A DNA stretch of 64,000 bases from Bacteroidetes Order II. bacterium (GTDB lineage: Bacteria; Bacteroidota; Rhodothermia; Rhodothermales; UBA2364), in NCBI GenBank assembly GCA_016788705.1, contig JAEUSQ010000051.1:26673-90672 (forward strand), written 5' to 3'. Position 1 is the stretch's first letter; each line of letters begins with the position of its first letter. Both the position numbers and the translations under genes were made by a program. Shown in pieces: positions 56,529-64,000 of this stretch. The notes beneath the pieces were generated by a model that saw only the letters and a list, made by a program, of their open reading frames with translations, ran no database searches and was not told where the DNA came from.

Positions 56529-57670
56529 CGTTTTTTTTGACCGCCTTTTCGTTTTTTACGGTCTTTTATGCGCTGCTAATGGTTGCCTTTGCATGGGGAT
56601 TTCGTAAGGTGGTGCGGACCTATCATCCTCGCCATGTCCCTGATACGGAAAAGCCGTTTGCTACCGTTGTTATTGCCGCCCGAAATGAATCCGATAATAT
56701 TTTATTGTGTTTGCACCGGATTTTGGAAAATCATTATCCCAAAAATCGTTTCGAGGTGATTGTCGTAAATGACGACTCTTCAGACCAAACGGCGGCGATT
56801 GTTGATGAACTCTGCAAAGAACATGCAAACCTTCGGCTGTTGCATATGCCCGAGAATGCCATCCGGACACGAGCCCACAAGAAAAAAGCCATCGAAAAAG
56901 GGGTTTTGAAGGCCAAAGGAGAAATTATTCTAACAACCGATGCCGATTGCCTGGTGCCAAAACACTGGATTGAAACCATGACTGCCAATTTTGAAGCACA
57001 TACTGCTTTTGTCTCCGGTCCGGTGGCGTTTCGACATAAATATCGGTTTTTTCAGGATATGCAGGCATTGGAGTTTTTGGGATTGGTGGCCGTCGGAGCG
57101 GGGGCCATTGGGCTGAATCGCCCGAATTTAGCAAATGGCGCCAATGTGGCCTACCGGAAAAGTGTATTTCTGGGAATTAAAGGATTTGATGGGATAGACC
57201 ACCTTACTTCCGGCGACGACGAGCTGTTGATGCAAAAAATTGCCGCCACAGGGGTATGGAAGGTACGCTTTTGTCCTTCGCCTGCCGCTTTGGTCCGCAC
57301 CGATCCGGTTGCAACGCTTTCAGACTTAATCCAACAACGGAAAAGATGGGCTTCCAAAGGGGCCCTTTACCCGAATAAAGCGTATGTAGCGACCATTGTT
57401 TCAATTTATTTGTTTTATTTGTTTTATTTGCTTACAGCCGTTTCCTTGCTTTGGCATCCTATTTCCATTTGGTTTTTAATCAGTGCTTTAGGGCTTAAAG
57501 TCATGGCAGAAGGTGCGCTGTTGTTTCAGGCCACGTGGCAATGGCGGCAAAGAAGACTCTTGGCCTATTTTCTGCCAGAGCAATTGCTTCATATTCCGTA
57601 TGTGGTCTATATTGGATTGGTTTCGCAGTTTGGTGGGTACCAGTGGAAAGGTAGAAAGATTCAGCGATGA
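56525..57670 (+). CDS. membrane glycosyltransferase, family 2 (first)
   Basis: This 381-residue GT2 enzyme has an N-terminal helix, a GT-A domain with VVIAARNESDN, VIVVNDDSSDQT, the DxD-type ILTTDADCLVP, a second acid in SGDDELLMQ and the QQRKRWASKG (QxxRW) exit, then two or three C-terminal helices (LFYLLTAVSLLW onward). Processive and polyprenyl-linked GT2 enzymes share this plan. It would transfer a sugar from a nucleotide donor to a lipid-linked acceptor at the inner face of the membrane. It is coupled by ATGA overlaps to both neighbours. Confidence 0.9.
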   Translation: MTFFLTAFSFFTVFYALLMVAFAWGFRKVVRTYHPRHVPDTEKPFATVVIAARNESDNILLCLHRILENHYPKNRFEVIVVNDDSSDQTAAIVDELCKEHANLRLLHMPENAIRTRAHKKKAIEKGVLKAKGEIILTTDADCLVPKHWIETMTANFEAHTAFVSGPVAFRHKYRFFQDMQALEFLGLVAVGAGAIGLNRPNLANGANVAYRKSVFLGIKGFDGIDHLTSGDDELLMQKIAATGVWKVRFCPSPAALVRTDPVATLSDLIQQRKRWASKGALYPNKAYVATIVSIYLFYLFYLLTAVSLLWHPISIWFLISALGLKVMAEGALLFQATWQWRQRRLLAYFLPEQLLHIPYVVYIGLVSQFGGYQWKGRKIQR

Positions 57671-58761
57671 TGGTTTGCATAATCACCATATTATATGCCC
57701 TGAATCTGCTGCTTTGGCTGGTGGTTTGGTATGGATTCAGGAAGGCGACTCGATCTACCGCTGCCTGTCTTGAACAACTGAGTGGTGAGGCCGTCATTCC
57801 TCTTTCTGTTGTGGTTGCGCTCAAAAATGAAGCACACAATGCGCTTGGCCTTATAAACAGCCTGAAAGCGCAGGTTTATTCGCATTTCGAGGTAGTCCTG
57901 ATAGATGACCAATCCCAAGATGAGACCGTTGCCATTTTGCATGAAGCCATTGCAACCGATCCTAGGTTTTGCGTTTTGATCCGTCCTACTCAGGAGCCGT
58001 CTGGCAAGAAAAGTAGTTTGACTTATGGAATTGCTCGGGCTACTCATGAACGTTTGGTATTTACAGATGCCGACTGCCGACCGGTGCCCGATTGGTTGAT
58101 GATTCATGCCAGCTTGCACCGCGCAGACCCAGAAGCTGTCTGGGTGGGGTATGGACCACTATTTCCAGAAAAGACATGGTTAAATCATTTTTCCCGATTC
58201 GAAACACAAATTACGGCCTTGTTTACGGGGGCAGCCATCGGTCTTGGATTGCCTTATATGGCGGTTGGTAGAAACATGAGTTATACCCGCACGCTGTTTC
58301 ACCGTGTAAATGGTTTTGTCAATCACGAACAGCACCTTAGTGGGGACGACGACTTGTTCATCCAATCCGTCCATAGCAAAAAAGCCGGAAAAGTACGGTA
58401 TTTTTTTACCCCTGCCAGTGCGGTCTTTAGTGCGGCTCCTCAAACCTGGATGCAGTGGCTGCGACAAAAAAAGCGACATGTTTCGGCTGGAGTTGGGTAT
58501 CCACTTTTGATCGTAGCCATCCTATCCGGATTTCATCTGACACAACTTGCGGGGTGGGGAATGGTGATAGTCTTATTTCCCGCCGGAATTGTACCCTTTT
58601 TGCTGCGATGGTGGCTCATCGGTTTTATCCTGAAAAGTAATAATTTTATTCAACATGAAAAAGAAAGGTTAAGCGCTTCACCTGCCCTCGATTTTTTGTA
58701 TGTTATTGCCAGTGCAGTTTTACCCTTTCTTTCGGTAGTGCGCCCTCAACGACGTTGGTAA
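57667..58761 (+). CDS. membrane glycosyltransferase, family 2 (second)
   Basis: This second GT2 enzyme (364 residues) has the same plan: VVVALKNEAHN, VVLIDDQSQDETV, FTDADCRPVPDWL, SGDDDLFIQ and QKKRHVSAG where the usual QxxRW Trp is His, with C-terminal helices from about 275. The altered exit motif suggests a different acceptor or a non-processive enzyme. It overlaps the first GT2 stop and is followed four bases later by the deacetylase. The gene order suggests sequential addition of two sugars. Confidence 0.88.
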   Translation: MMVCIITILYALNLLLWLVVWYGFRKATRSTAACLEQLSGEAVIPLSVVVALKNEAHNALGLINSLKAQVYSHFEVVLIDDQSQDETVAILHEAIATDPRFCVLIRPTQEPSGKKSSLTYGIARATHERLVFTDADCRPVPDWLMIHASLHRADPEAVWVGYGPLFPEKTWLNHFSRFETQITALFTGAAIGLGLPYMAVGRNMSYTRTLFHRVNGFVNHEQHLSGDDDLFIQSVHSKKAGKVRYFFTPASAVFSAAPQTWMQWLRQKKRHVSAGVGYPLLIVAILSGFHLTQLAGWGMVIVLFPAGIVPFLLRWWLIGFILKSNNFIQHEKERLSASPALDFLYVIASAVLPFLSVVRPQRRW

Positions 58762-58765
58762 TCCT

Positions 58766-59407
58766 TTGATGTTTAATATATTTGCTACACAAACGGTTCG
58801 CTTTTTACCCAGATTTTATCCGGATATACTATGGCATAGACCTACCAAAGAAAAAGAATTGTATATCACCATAGATGATGGGCCAACCACGGCATGTACG
58901 GGGAAACTGGCCAAGATTCTGGATAAGTTCGATGCAAAAGCTACTTTTTTTCTGATAGGTCAAAATGTGGCGGCTGAGCCAAGTTTGGTGCGTGATCTGA
59001 AAAGTGCAGGCCACACATTGGGGCAGCATTCCCATTCCCATCCGAATGCTTGGCAACTGCCTAAAGAACAAATGATGGCCGAAATGAGCAAAGCAACCCG
59101 CATTCTGGAAGAAGTGGTGGATGAGTCGGTGCGTTGGATGCGTCCGCCGTATGGTCGTTTTACCCCTGCCATGCGGAAATGGTGTATTGAAAACGAGCAA
59201 AAATTGGTGATGTGGGACTTACTTCCAGCCGACTACATGACCACCGTTTCCGAAAAAGACATTAGTCGCCACATTTGCCAATTTGTACGCCCCGGCTCCA
59301 TTGTGGTCCTACACGACAATCCAAAAGTTTTCCATAAAACACCCGAAGCCCTCTATTCGGTACTGGCGACTCTTTCGGCGGAGGGTTGGCGGTTTCGGGC
59401 ACTTTAA
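58766..59407 (+). CDS. polysaccharide deacetylase (carbohydrate esterase 4 fold)
   Basis: This 213-residue NodB-type domain has metal and catalytic motifs TIDDGPT, HSHSHPNA (His pair), RPPYGRF, MWDLLPADY and VVLHDNP. It lacks a signal peptide, so it may act at the cytoplasmic face on a lipid-linked N-acetyl sugar, unlike exported chitin or peptidoglycan deacetylases. It ends the four-gene set that begins at 55560. Next comes the cyclophilin gene 44 bases later, read the same way but probably unrelated in function. Confidence 0.9.
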   Translation: MMFNIFATQTVRFLPRFYPDILWHRPTKEKELYITIDDGPTTACTGKLAKILDKFDAKATFFLIGQNVAAEPSLVRDLKSAGHTLGQHSHSHPNAWQLPKEQMMAEMSKATRILEEVVDESVRWMRPPYGRFTPAMRKWCIENEQKLVMWDLLPADYMTTVSEKDISRHICQFVRPGSIVVLHDNPKVFHKTPEALYSVLATLSAEGWRFRAL

Positions 59408-59451
59408 GGCCCTATTCCGTTGGGTTAATCACGTTTTAACACAAAACTGAT

Positions 59452-61503
59452 ATGAAGTCGTTTCTCTGGATCAGTTGCTTCTTGCTGGGTTTCACCGTCG
59501 CGTTCACTTTTGCACAGCGTCTGCCCGTTACAGACCGGAAGGCAGATGGTCTGCTACATCGTACCGATCTACAGGCCATTGTTGCAGCACAAGCCGACCG
59601 AAATGCCCAGCAATTGTTTCCGCTGCTGGCTTCCAAAGACCCTGTCGTTCGTGCGAGAACCGCTTTTGCATTGGCATCGGTACAAGATACCTTGGCGAAA
59701 CCATTATTGCGGGCCTTGCTTAAAGATCCTTCCTCGGAAGTGCGGGCCGATGCCGCGTTTGCGCTGGGACAAACCGATGACTCAACAGCCAGCTCGGTTA
59801 TGCTCATGGCTTTTGCCCAGGAAAAAGACCCAACGGTTCGTCGGAGGTTATTAGAAGCCTTGGGCAAAAAAGGCAGCCGCGCTTCCCTTGCCGAGGTAGC
59901 TTCTTTGGTTCTGCCTGTAGGATTACAAACCGCCCAAGCCTTTTCGATGGCCCGCTACGGCTTACGGGGGCATCACCATCCGAAGGCCGTAGAAAAATTG
60001 GTAGCGGCTTTGTCTGCACCCGATCCCGAATTGAGGAGCGCGGCGGCCTATTATTTTGGACGTGTTCGGGTAACAACAGCCTGGGCCTTTGCTGCTGACC
60101 AACTCCGAAAAGCGTTCGATTCCTTAAATGGAAATGATCCTACATTAATGTATTTAGCAGCAGGACTTGCCCGATTGAACGACCCGCAGGATTTGGTGCG
60201 GCTTCGGAAAGCCAGTGTTTCGTCCACAGATTGGCGCATTCGGTACAATACTTTGATGGCTCTTGGCGGAAGAATTCAGGAAGAAGCCGTACAACAAGCC
60301 ATGTTGACCTCTCTACGCGATGGCAATGAGCATGTGCGAATGGCTGCCGCTACGGTTCTCATGCGCACCCCTACAATGGCTCCTTCTTTGGGATATGATC
60401 GGCGAAAGGGCTATTTTTTCCAGTATCCAGAAGATTTTCGGGTTTCAGGCTTGTTCTTGCCCCTGTTTGCAGCCACCGAGCCTGGCATCATTCGTGAGTG
60501 GCTTCAGCGTTTTGCCACAACCACCGAAGCCAAACGTATCGGGCTGGGCGCATTGGGGAAGGCAGCCGATCAAACCTCTTGGGAGTTTTTGGCCCAGACC
60601 ACACAAGCAGAAGACCAAACCGTTGCAACGGCAGCTTTCGAGGCATTGACAACACGTTGGCGGCAGTACAAACCCGATTCCACCCGCGCCGAAGCCTATT
60701 TTGGGGTGATCCGGCAAGCATTAGCCCGAAAAAAACTCCCGCTAAGCTATGCAGCAGTAGCATTTCTGGCAGATAAACGATTTAAACCACTCGGTAGCTT
60801 GGCCGTGCTAATCCGTGCATTCCAAGAAGCCCAATTGCCCAACGATCTGGAAGTGGCCACCGAAGCCCTGTCTTCTTTGGGCAAATTGGGGGATCAATCG
60901 GTGGTTCCTCAAATTCGGGAAGCCCTTACCCACGCACATCCGGCCATTCGCGAGGCCGCCACGCTGGCCTTCCAAAGTTTAACCGGAGAGAAAAAAACGA
61001 TTTCCCCGCAACCTTTGCCCAACCAACGACCCTTGAATTGGGCATTCCTCAAAAAAGCCGGAACTGCGCCAATTTTGCGCTTCGAGACCAACCGAGGCGT
61101 GTTCCATGCCCAATTACTCACCGAACAAGCCCCGCAAACCGTGCAAACCATCCTACAATTGGTGGAAGAAGGACGGTATAACCCCAATACATGGCATCGG
61201 GTGGTGAGCAATTTTGTGATTCAGGCCGGAGACATACAGCAAGCAGGTGGATTTGGGGGGCCAGATTTTTCCATCCGTAGCGAGTTTACCCGCCTCCCCT
61301 ACCTACGCGGCACGTTGGGTATGGCCAGCGCCGGAAAAGACACCGAAGGCTCTCAATTCTTTGTCACCCATTCCATGCAACCCCATTTAGACGGAAACTA
61401 TACCGCCTTTGGCTATGTGCCAGAACGCGATTGGCCGGTAGTGGATGGCCTCCTGCAAGGCGATACCATAAAACGGATAACGTGGCAACGTAGCACAAAA
61501 TAA
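59452..61503 (+). CDS. exported HEAT-repeat protein fused to cyclophilin-type peptidyl-prolyl isomerase
   Basis: This 683-residue protein has a signal peptide ending near FTFAQ. A long array of HEAT/armadillo-type helical pairs runs from about 25 to 525 (RTAFALASVQD, VRADAAFALGQTDD, RRRLLEALGKKGS, IREAATLAFQSL). A C-terminal cyclophilin domain (about 540-683) carries TWHRVVSNFVIQAGD, GTLGMASAGKDTEGSQFFV and YTAFGYVPERDWPV. The active-site Arg, Gln and Phe positions are kept, so it should be a working periplasmic prolyl isomerase, with the HEAT part binding clients or envelope partners. Its last 230 bases are copied at 63474-63705. Confidence 0.92.
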   Translation: MKSFLWISCFLLGFTVAFTFAQRLPVTDRKADGLLHRTDLQAIVAAQADRNAQQLFPLLASKDPVVRARTAFALASVQDTLAKPLLRALLKDPSSEVRADAAFALGQTDDSTASSVMLMAFAQEKDPTVRRRLLEALGKKGSRASLAEVASLVLPVGLQTAQAFSMARYGLRGHHHPKAVEKLVAALSAPDPELRSAAAYYFGRVRVTTAWAFAADQLRKAFDSLNGNDPTLMYLAAGLARLNDPQDLVRLRKASVSSTDWRIRYNTLMALGGRIQEEAVQQAMLTSLRDGNEHVRMAAATVLMRTPTMAPSLGYDRRKGYFFQYPEDFRVSGLFLPLFAATEPGIIREWLQRFATTTEAKRIGLGALGKAADQTSWEFLAQTTQAEDQTVATAAFEALTTRWRQYKPDSTRAEAYFGVIRQALARKKLPLSYAAVAFLADKRFKPLGSLAVLIRAFQEAQLPNDLEVATEALSSLGKLGDQSVVPQIREALTHAHPAIREAATLAFQSLTGEKKTISPQPLPNQRPLNWAFLKKAGTAPILRFETNRGVFHAQLLTEQAPQTVQTILQLVEEGRYNPNTWHRVVSNFVIQAGDIQQAGGFGGPDFSIRSEFTRLPYLRGTLGMASAGKDTEGSQFFVTHSMQPHLDGNYTAFGYVPERDWPVVDGLLQGDTIKRITWQRSTK

Positions 61504-61506
61504 CAC
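61275..61506 (+). repeat. 232-bp 3' end of the cyclophilin gene, source copy of a duplication
   Basis: This segment recurs in the same orientation at 63474-63705, with six base differences that I count by eye and no gaps. It runs from CCGTAGCGAG inside the cyclophilin domain to TAACAC just past the stop codon. Sequence on both outer sides differs between the two sites. Confidence 0.9.
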
Positions 61507-61587
61507 AAGGCATGGGACACCGGGCACGCCGAAGAAGGCCTATCTTATCCAATTCCTTGCTTTACACCCCATCAGAAATGGAACGGA

Positions 61588-61618
61588 CCAAGACTTTGTA
61601 GGCATAAGCCCGAAGCGA
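61588..61618 (+). repeat. 31-bp repeat matching the left border of the cyclophilin copy
   Basis: The segment CCAAGACTTTGT to CGAAGCGA recurs at 63451-63482 with one inserted G and one A-to-T change. At the second site it runs directly into the copied cyclophilin end, with the shared CG(A/T)AGCGA as the join. Apart from this repeat, the 189 bases from 61507 to 61695 contain no gene that I can support. Confidence 0.8.
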
Positions 61619-61695
61619 CTGCATTGCGTATTTAACCACGAAACTAAAAAGCACCGCCCGCAAAACGAATGGTGCCAGTCCCGATTTTAGGGTAC

Positions 61696-62244
61696 TTAAT
61701 GCATGATATGATAGAGGAATTTAAACGAAACCTTCCAGTTTTTGTTTAAGTCTTGCTTGATGATGCCTTGATAGGTTTTGCTTTCCATAACTCTTCTACT
61801 GTCACCTATGTATATCTCCCATTGTTGTTGTTCGGTGTTATAGGTGAACTCGGTTATGGTAAGTATCATAAACGGCATAATTGGATCACAAAACTGTTCC
61901 AAATAGGTTTGGTACTTAGTAGGTGTTTGTTCCTCGTAGGTGTCTCGTATATTCTGAAACCGGAAACATTTTGTAGCAACTCCCTCATAGGATAGGGTTG
62001 GGATACTGTTTGACGCTGCCCAACGTTTCCTTTGCGCCATAATAGCAAGAGGTCGTCCACCGAATTCTGGATCCCAATAAACGGTTGGCAAAGATTCTTT
62101 CTCTTCTTGCACCAATTTGGCAATGAACGCATGATAGATCAGGGGTGTAAATAAGCTATCTGCTTCTATTTCCGATAAGGCTTGGGCCTGAATGTGGGGG
62201 ACGCATAAGGCAATAAACCAAATGCCGATGAATGTTTTTTTCAT
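61696..62244 (-). CDS. exported protein, unknown
   Basis: This 182-residue protein has a signal peptide ending near HIQAQ and a mature domain with several strand-like segments (MILTITEFTY, WEIYIGDSRR, WKVSFKFLYH) and a helical start (EIEADSLFTPLIYHAFIAKLVQ). It looks like a small periplasmic or lipocalin-like fold, but I do not recognise a family. It lies in the rearranged, more AT-rich end of the window, next to the IS element and between the two cyclophilin repeats, so it may be part of an inserted accessory segment. Confidence 0.65.
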   Translation of the reverse strand: MKKTFIGIWFIALCVPHIQAQALSEIEADSLFTPLIYHAFIAKLVQEEKESLPTVYWDPEFGGRPLAIMAQRKRWAASNSIPTLSYEGVATKCFRFQNIRDTYEEQTPTKYQTYLEQFCDPIMPFMILTITEFTYNTEQQQWEIYIGDSRRVMESKTYQGIIKQDLNKNWKVSFKFLYHIMH

Positions 62245-62328
62245 TTTGAGTAGCAGGTTTCTGTATGGGTTGTGGAAAGGCTGTATTTCCCTGTGCCATG
62301 AGGCTCACCATAAAGATGATAAAGTTGT

Positions 62329-63167
62329 TTAGCTGAATAAGTTTCTCAAATTAATTAAGGCTGCGGCAATATGTATCCACGCTTTAAAACAATCTGCTCG
62401 GTACTCAAAACGAACTAAGAGGCGCTTGTAAGTATCCAGCCATGCAAATACGAGTTCTATTTTAAAGCGAAAACTGTAAATGTATTCTGAAAAATAACGG
62501 TAAGCGGTTTCTATTTTTTTCGCCTTACGCTTGTTCTTTGGGATATTGGCAATAATGGTATGTCTTTCGTCTAATTCTTTGATAAAGGCTGTTACATCAA
62601 AGCCTGCATCTGCATTTAAGTGGCTTAAATCCGTGTTTATCCCAATTTTCTTTAAAGTAGCTAACATCAAATTGACTTTCTCAACTACTTCAAAACTATC
62701 GTTGTGATGGCCAGAAATACAATCGGAGATCGCTAAAATGTGGTAGTTATTGTCGCAAATGAGTAAATTATTGGTCGTCTTCGCCTTCTTTCGATGTTGA
62801 TATTTTACTTGCTCGCCCCTTTTTTAGCAGGGGTGTGAGTACCGTCCAACTGAATACATTCTAAGGCTAATTTGATCTCTTGGTGAGTATGAGTACTTTC
62901 AAAAGCGGATTTACAATCCGCTAATTGCTGAAAACTTCCGTCTTTAACCCATTTGTTGTAGTGGTAATAGACATTTTGCCAAGTAATCAGACTGTTTTCA
63001 GGTCTAAGTGTTCGCCAAGAACAGCCCGACTTCAACACAAACAAGATCGCATTGAACACATAAGCATAGCTAACTTTTTGCCGATTATGCCCTATTTTGT
63101 GCGTTAAATGCGGTAAAACGTATCTTTTAAAGTTTTCGTCAGAGAGATAAGTTGGAAGTTGTGCCAT
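62329..63167 (-). CDS. IS5-type transposase made by -1 frameshift
   Basis: The first frame (63167 to 62805) encodes the DUF4096-like helix-turn-helix part (LSDENFKRYVLPHL, SGCSWRTLRPE) and the first catalytic Asp in QLDGTHTPAKK. The second frame, read -1, begins EQVKYQHRKKAKTTNNLLICDN. It carries the second Asp in NADAGFD and a Y(2)R(3)E signature in YSFRFKIE. The overlap has A6G (62825-62819), a standard -1 slippery site. A -1 shift there gives one product of about 279 residues. This is the usual two-frame control of IS transposition rather than decay. Confidence 0.85.
62819..62825 (-). promoter_or_regulatory. A6G slippery site for programmed -1 frameshifting
   Basis: The transposase first frame reads GCT AAA AAA GGG here. 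Slipping back one base on AAAAAAG moves ribosomes into the second catalytic frame, which otherwise has no good start. The first frame stops 14 bases later. Confidence 0.8.
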
Positions 63168-63216
63168 GATGTTTTTATAACAATTTACAAAAATCTCAAC
63201 TAAACAACCTCATAAT

Positions 63217-63450
63217 TAAATAGTCGCACGCAGGAAAAATGATTAATACCATACAAACGAGGGTGTATGATAAATGTCTTTTGCCTAAACTTTTGAAAAA
63301 TGAGGGGGGAAGTGTGCATATCTAACATGTGTTTTATTGAGTAAAAAGTTGTAGTATAAAGTTAGGTAAAATTTTTTCACGTGTCAATAGTGATTATCTA
63401 ATCATAGAAAAAACCATCACTTAAGATGGATGTCACACAAAAAAGCAACG
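63217..63450. other. AT-rich stretch without a supportable gene
   Basis: These 234 bases between the IS and the cyclophilin repeat are strongly AT-rich. The only structure I see is the short palindrome TGATTA-TC-TAATCA at 63391-63404. The stretch may be remnant accessory DNA. Confidence 0.5.
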
Positions 63451-63473
63451 CCAAGACTTTGTGAGGCATAAGC

Positions 63474-63705
63474 CCGTAGCGAGTTTACCCACCTCCCCTA
63501 CCTACGCGGCACGTTGGGTGTGGCCAGCGCCGGAAAAGACACCGAAGGCTCTCAATTCTTTGTCACCCATTCCATGCAACCCCATTTAGACGGAAACTAT
63601 ACCGCCTTTGGCTATGTGCCAGAACGCGATTGGCCGGTGGTGGATGCCATCCTCCAAGGCGATACCATAAAACGGATAACGTGGCAACGTAGCACAAAAT
63701 AACAC
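63474..63705 (+). pseudogene. 3' fragment copy of the HEAT-cyclophilin gene
   Basis: This fragment encodes the last 70-odd residues of the cyclophilin domain, including SQFFVTHSMQ and YTAFGYVPERDW, with the same stop codon, but no signal peptide, HEAT array or first half of the isomerase. An internal start would give at most about 62 residues, too short to fold as a cyclophilin. Six base differences from 61275-61506 indicate a fairly recent copy. The CTATGATA/TATCATAG hairpin (63712-63735) begins six bases past its end. Confidence 0.88.
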
Positions 63706-63860
63706 TTCATCCTATGATAGAATGGGTTATCATAGCATCATAACACACCTTTTCAGTAAGCTGGCCTCGTTTGATATGGCATTTTGCTTTTCGGCGCGTT
63801 TGTGCTTGATTCATGGTGTGATGTGGCGTAGTTTAAGGTGCAACCAATTACAAAATAGCA

Positions 63861-64000
63861 ATGATTATTGCCAACCCTATTTATGATGTTGTTTTTAAGC
63901 GTTTAATGGAAAACGACAAGGTCGTTAAATTTTTCATTGGGACGCTTTTAGAGCAGACCATTGAACGTGTAGAAGTAAAGCCACAGGAATTTACTTACAC
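63861..64000 (+). CDS. start of a PD-(D/E)XK nuclease / Rpn-like protein, 3' truncated by window edge
   Basis: ATG 63861 opens a frame running off the window, giving 46 codons that begin MIIANPIYDVVFKRLMENDK and continue KFFIGTLLEQTIERVEV and KPQEFTY. This opening (NPIYDVVFKRLM) is the one I associate with Bacteroidota proteins annotated as PD-(D/E)XK nuclease or recombination-promoting Rpn-like nucleases, often found near mobile DNA. The catalytic part would be further downstream, so activity cannot be judged. Confidence 0.65.
   Translation, partial: MIIANPIYDVVFKRLMENDKVVKFFIGTLLEQTIERVEVKPQEFTY

Larger units (their letters stand above)
62315..63216 (-). mobile_element. IS5-type insertion sequence, about 900 bp
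   Basis: Imperfect terminal inverted repeats flank the transposase frames: AAGTTGTTTAGCTGA at the left (62322-62336) against AGGTTGTTTAGTTGA at the right (63210-63196 on the minus strand), 13 of 15 matching, with a weaker extension outward. The left repeat contains the transposase stop codon. TAAA lies just outside both ends (62311-62314 and 63217-63220) and may be the target duplication. Exact ends are uncertain by a few bases. Both transposase frames are open, so the element looks potentially active. Confidence 0.8.

Noticed and set aside
62329..63167. Transposase read as a decayed, frameshifted pseudogene
   Set aside because: The shift is exactly -1, occurs at an A6G slippery site, and both frames are otherwise open with catalytic residues kept.
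1..64000. tRNA, rRNA or CRISPR features
   Set aside because: No cloverleaf-like segments, rRNA blocks or regularly spaced repeats were recognised by eye on either strand; a tRNAscan/Infernal run would be decisive.

Overview
The window looks like a chromosomal segment of a bacterium from the Bacteroidota/Rhodothermota side of the FCB group. The sequence-level reasons are a secreted protein with a type IX secretion C-terminal sorting domain (7243-8514), a GWxTD-domain protein (11830-13854), DUF4783 and DUF2490 proteins, a heme A synthase of the EYINR type, and an ABC-F protein whose second nucleotide site is degenerate in the way I remember for this clade. Genus and species cannot be named from this sequence. 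I saw no rRNA, tRNA or CRISPR array. The left 7 kb (especially the membrane parts of the first kinase) and the last 2.5 kb are visibly more AT-rich than the housekeeping middle.

Layout. 1-7196 (+): a signalling cassette of an NTE-like patatin phospholipase (5' end outside the window), two tandem paralogous 7TM-type sensor histidine kinases, a stand-alone receiver and a receiver-adenylyl cyclase. 7243-22305 (-): a T9SS-exported protein with a small OB-like partner, a FAD/Fe-S hydroxyacid dehydrogenase fusion overlapping a GWxTD protein, a UvrD/PcrA helicase, an ABC-F protein, a lipoprotein, an alpha/beta hydrolase, an ATP-grasp protein and phosphoglucosamine mutase. 22557-27427 (+): ctaA-ctaB-ABC exporter-DUF420, a cytochrome oxidase maturation operon, then a GNAT acetyltransferase. 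27640-31300 (-): nadC and a pair of exported amidohydrolases, one of which has lost its metal ligands. 31698-36722 (+): gcvT, comB, ftsK. 36726-38423: purE, a membrane-anchored orphan and a DinB-fold protein. 38788-43361 (+): DUF4783 and a 1359-residue NtrY-like kinase. 43444-52241: fatty acid hydroxylase, mutL, DUF2490, a small orphan, an AarF/UbiB kinase, an FMN-binding protein, an M20 dipeptidase and CutC. 52347-59407: rfbB-rfbA, an ankyrin lipoprotein, then a tightly coupled envelope glycan/glycolipid set (LPG-synthase-like membrane protein, two GT2 glycosyltransferases, polysaccharide deacetylase). 59452-61503: an exported HEAT-repeat/cyclophilin fusion. 61507-64000: a rearranged accessory end with an IS5-type element using a -1 frameshift, a 232-bp duplicated 3' fragment of the cyclophilin gene, and the start of a PD-(D/E)XK-type gene.

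The most interesting parts are the left-hand cassette, where a cyclase is encoded beside a phospholipase of a family that normally carries cyclic-nucleotide-binding domains (a possible local cAMP-to-lipase circuit); the active/inactive amidohydrolase pair; and the duplication scar around the cyclophilin gene. All functional assignments come from reading motifs by eye; no searches were run.
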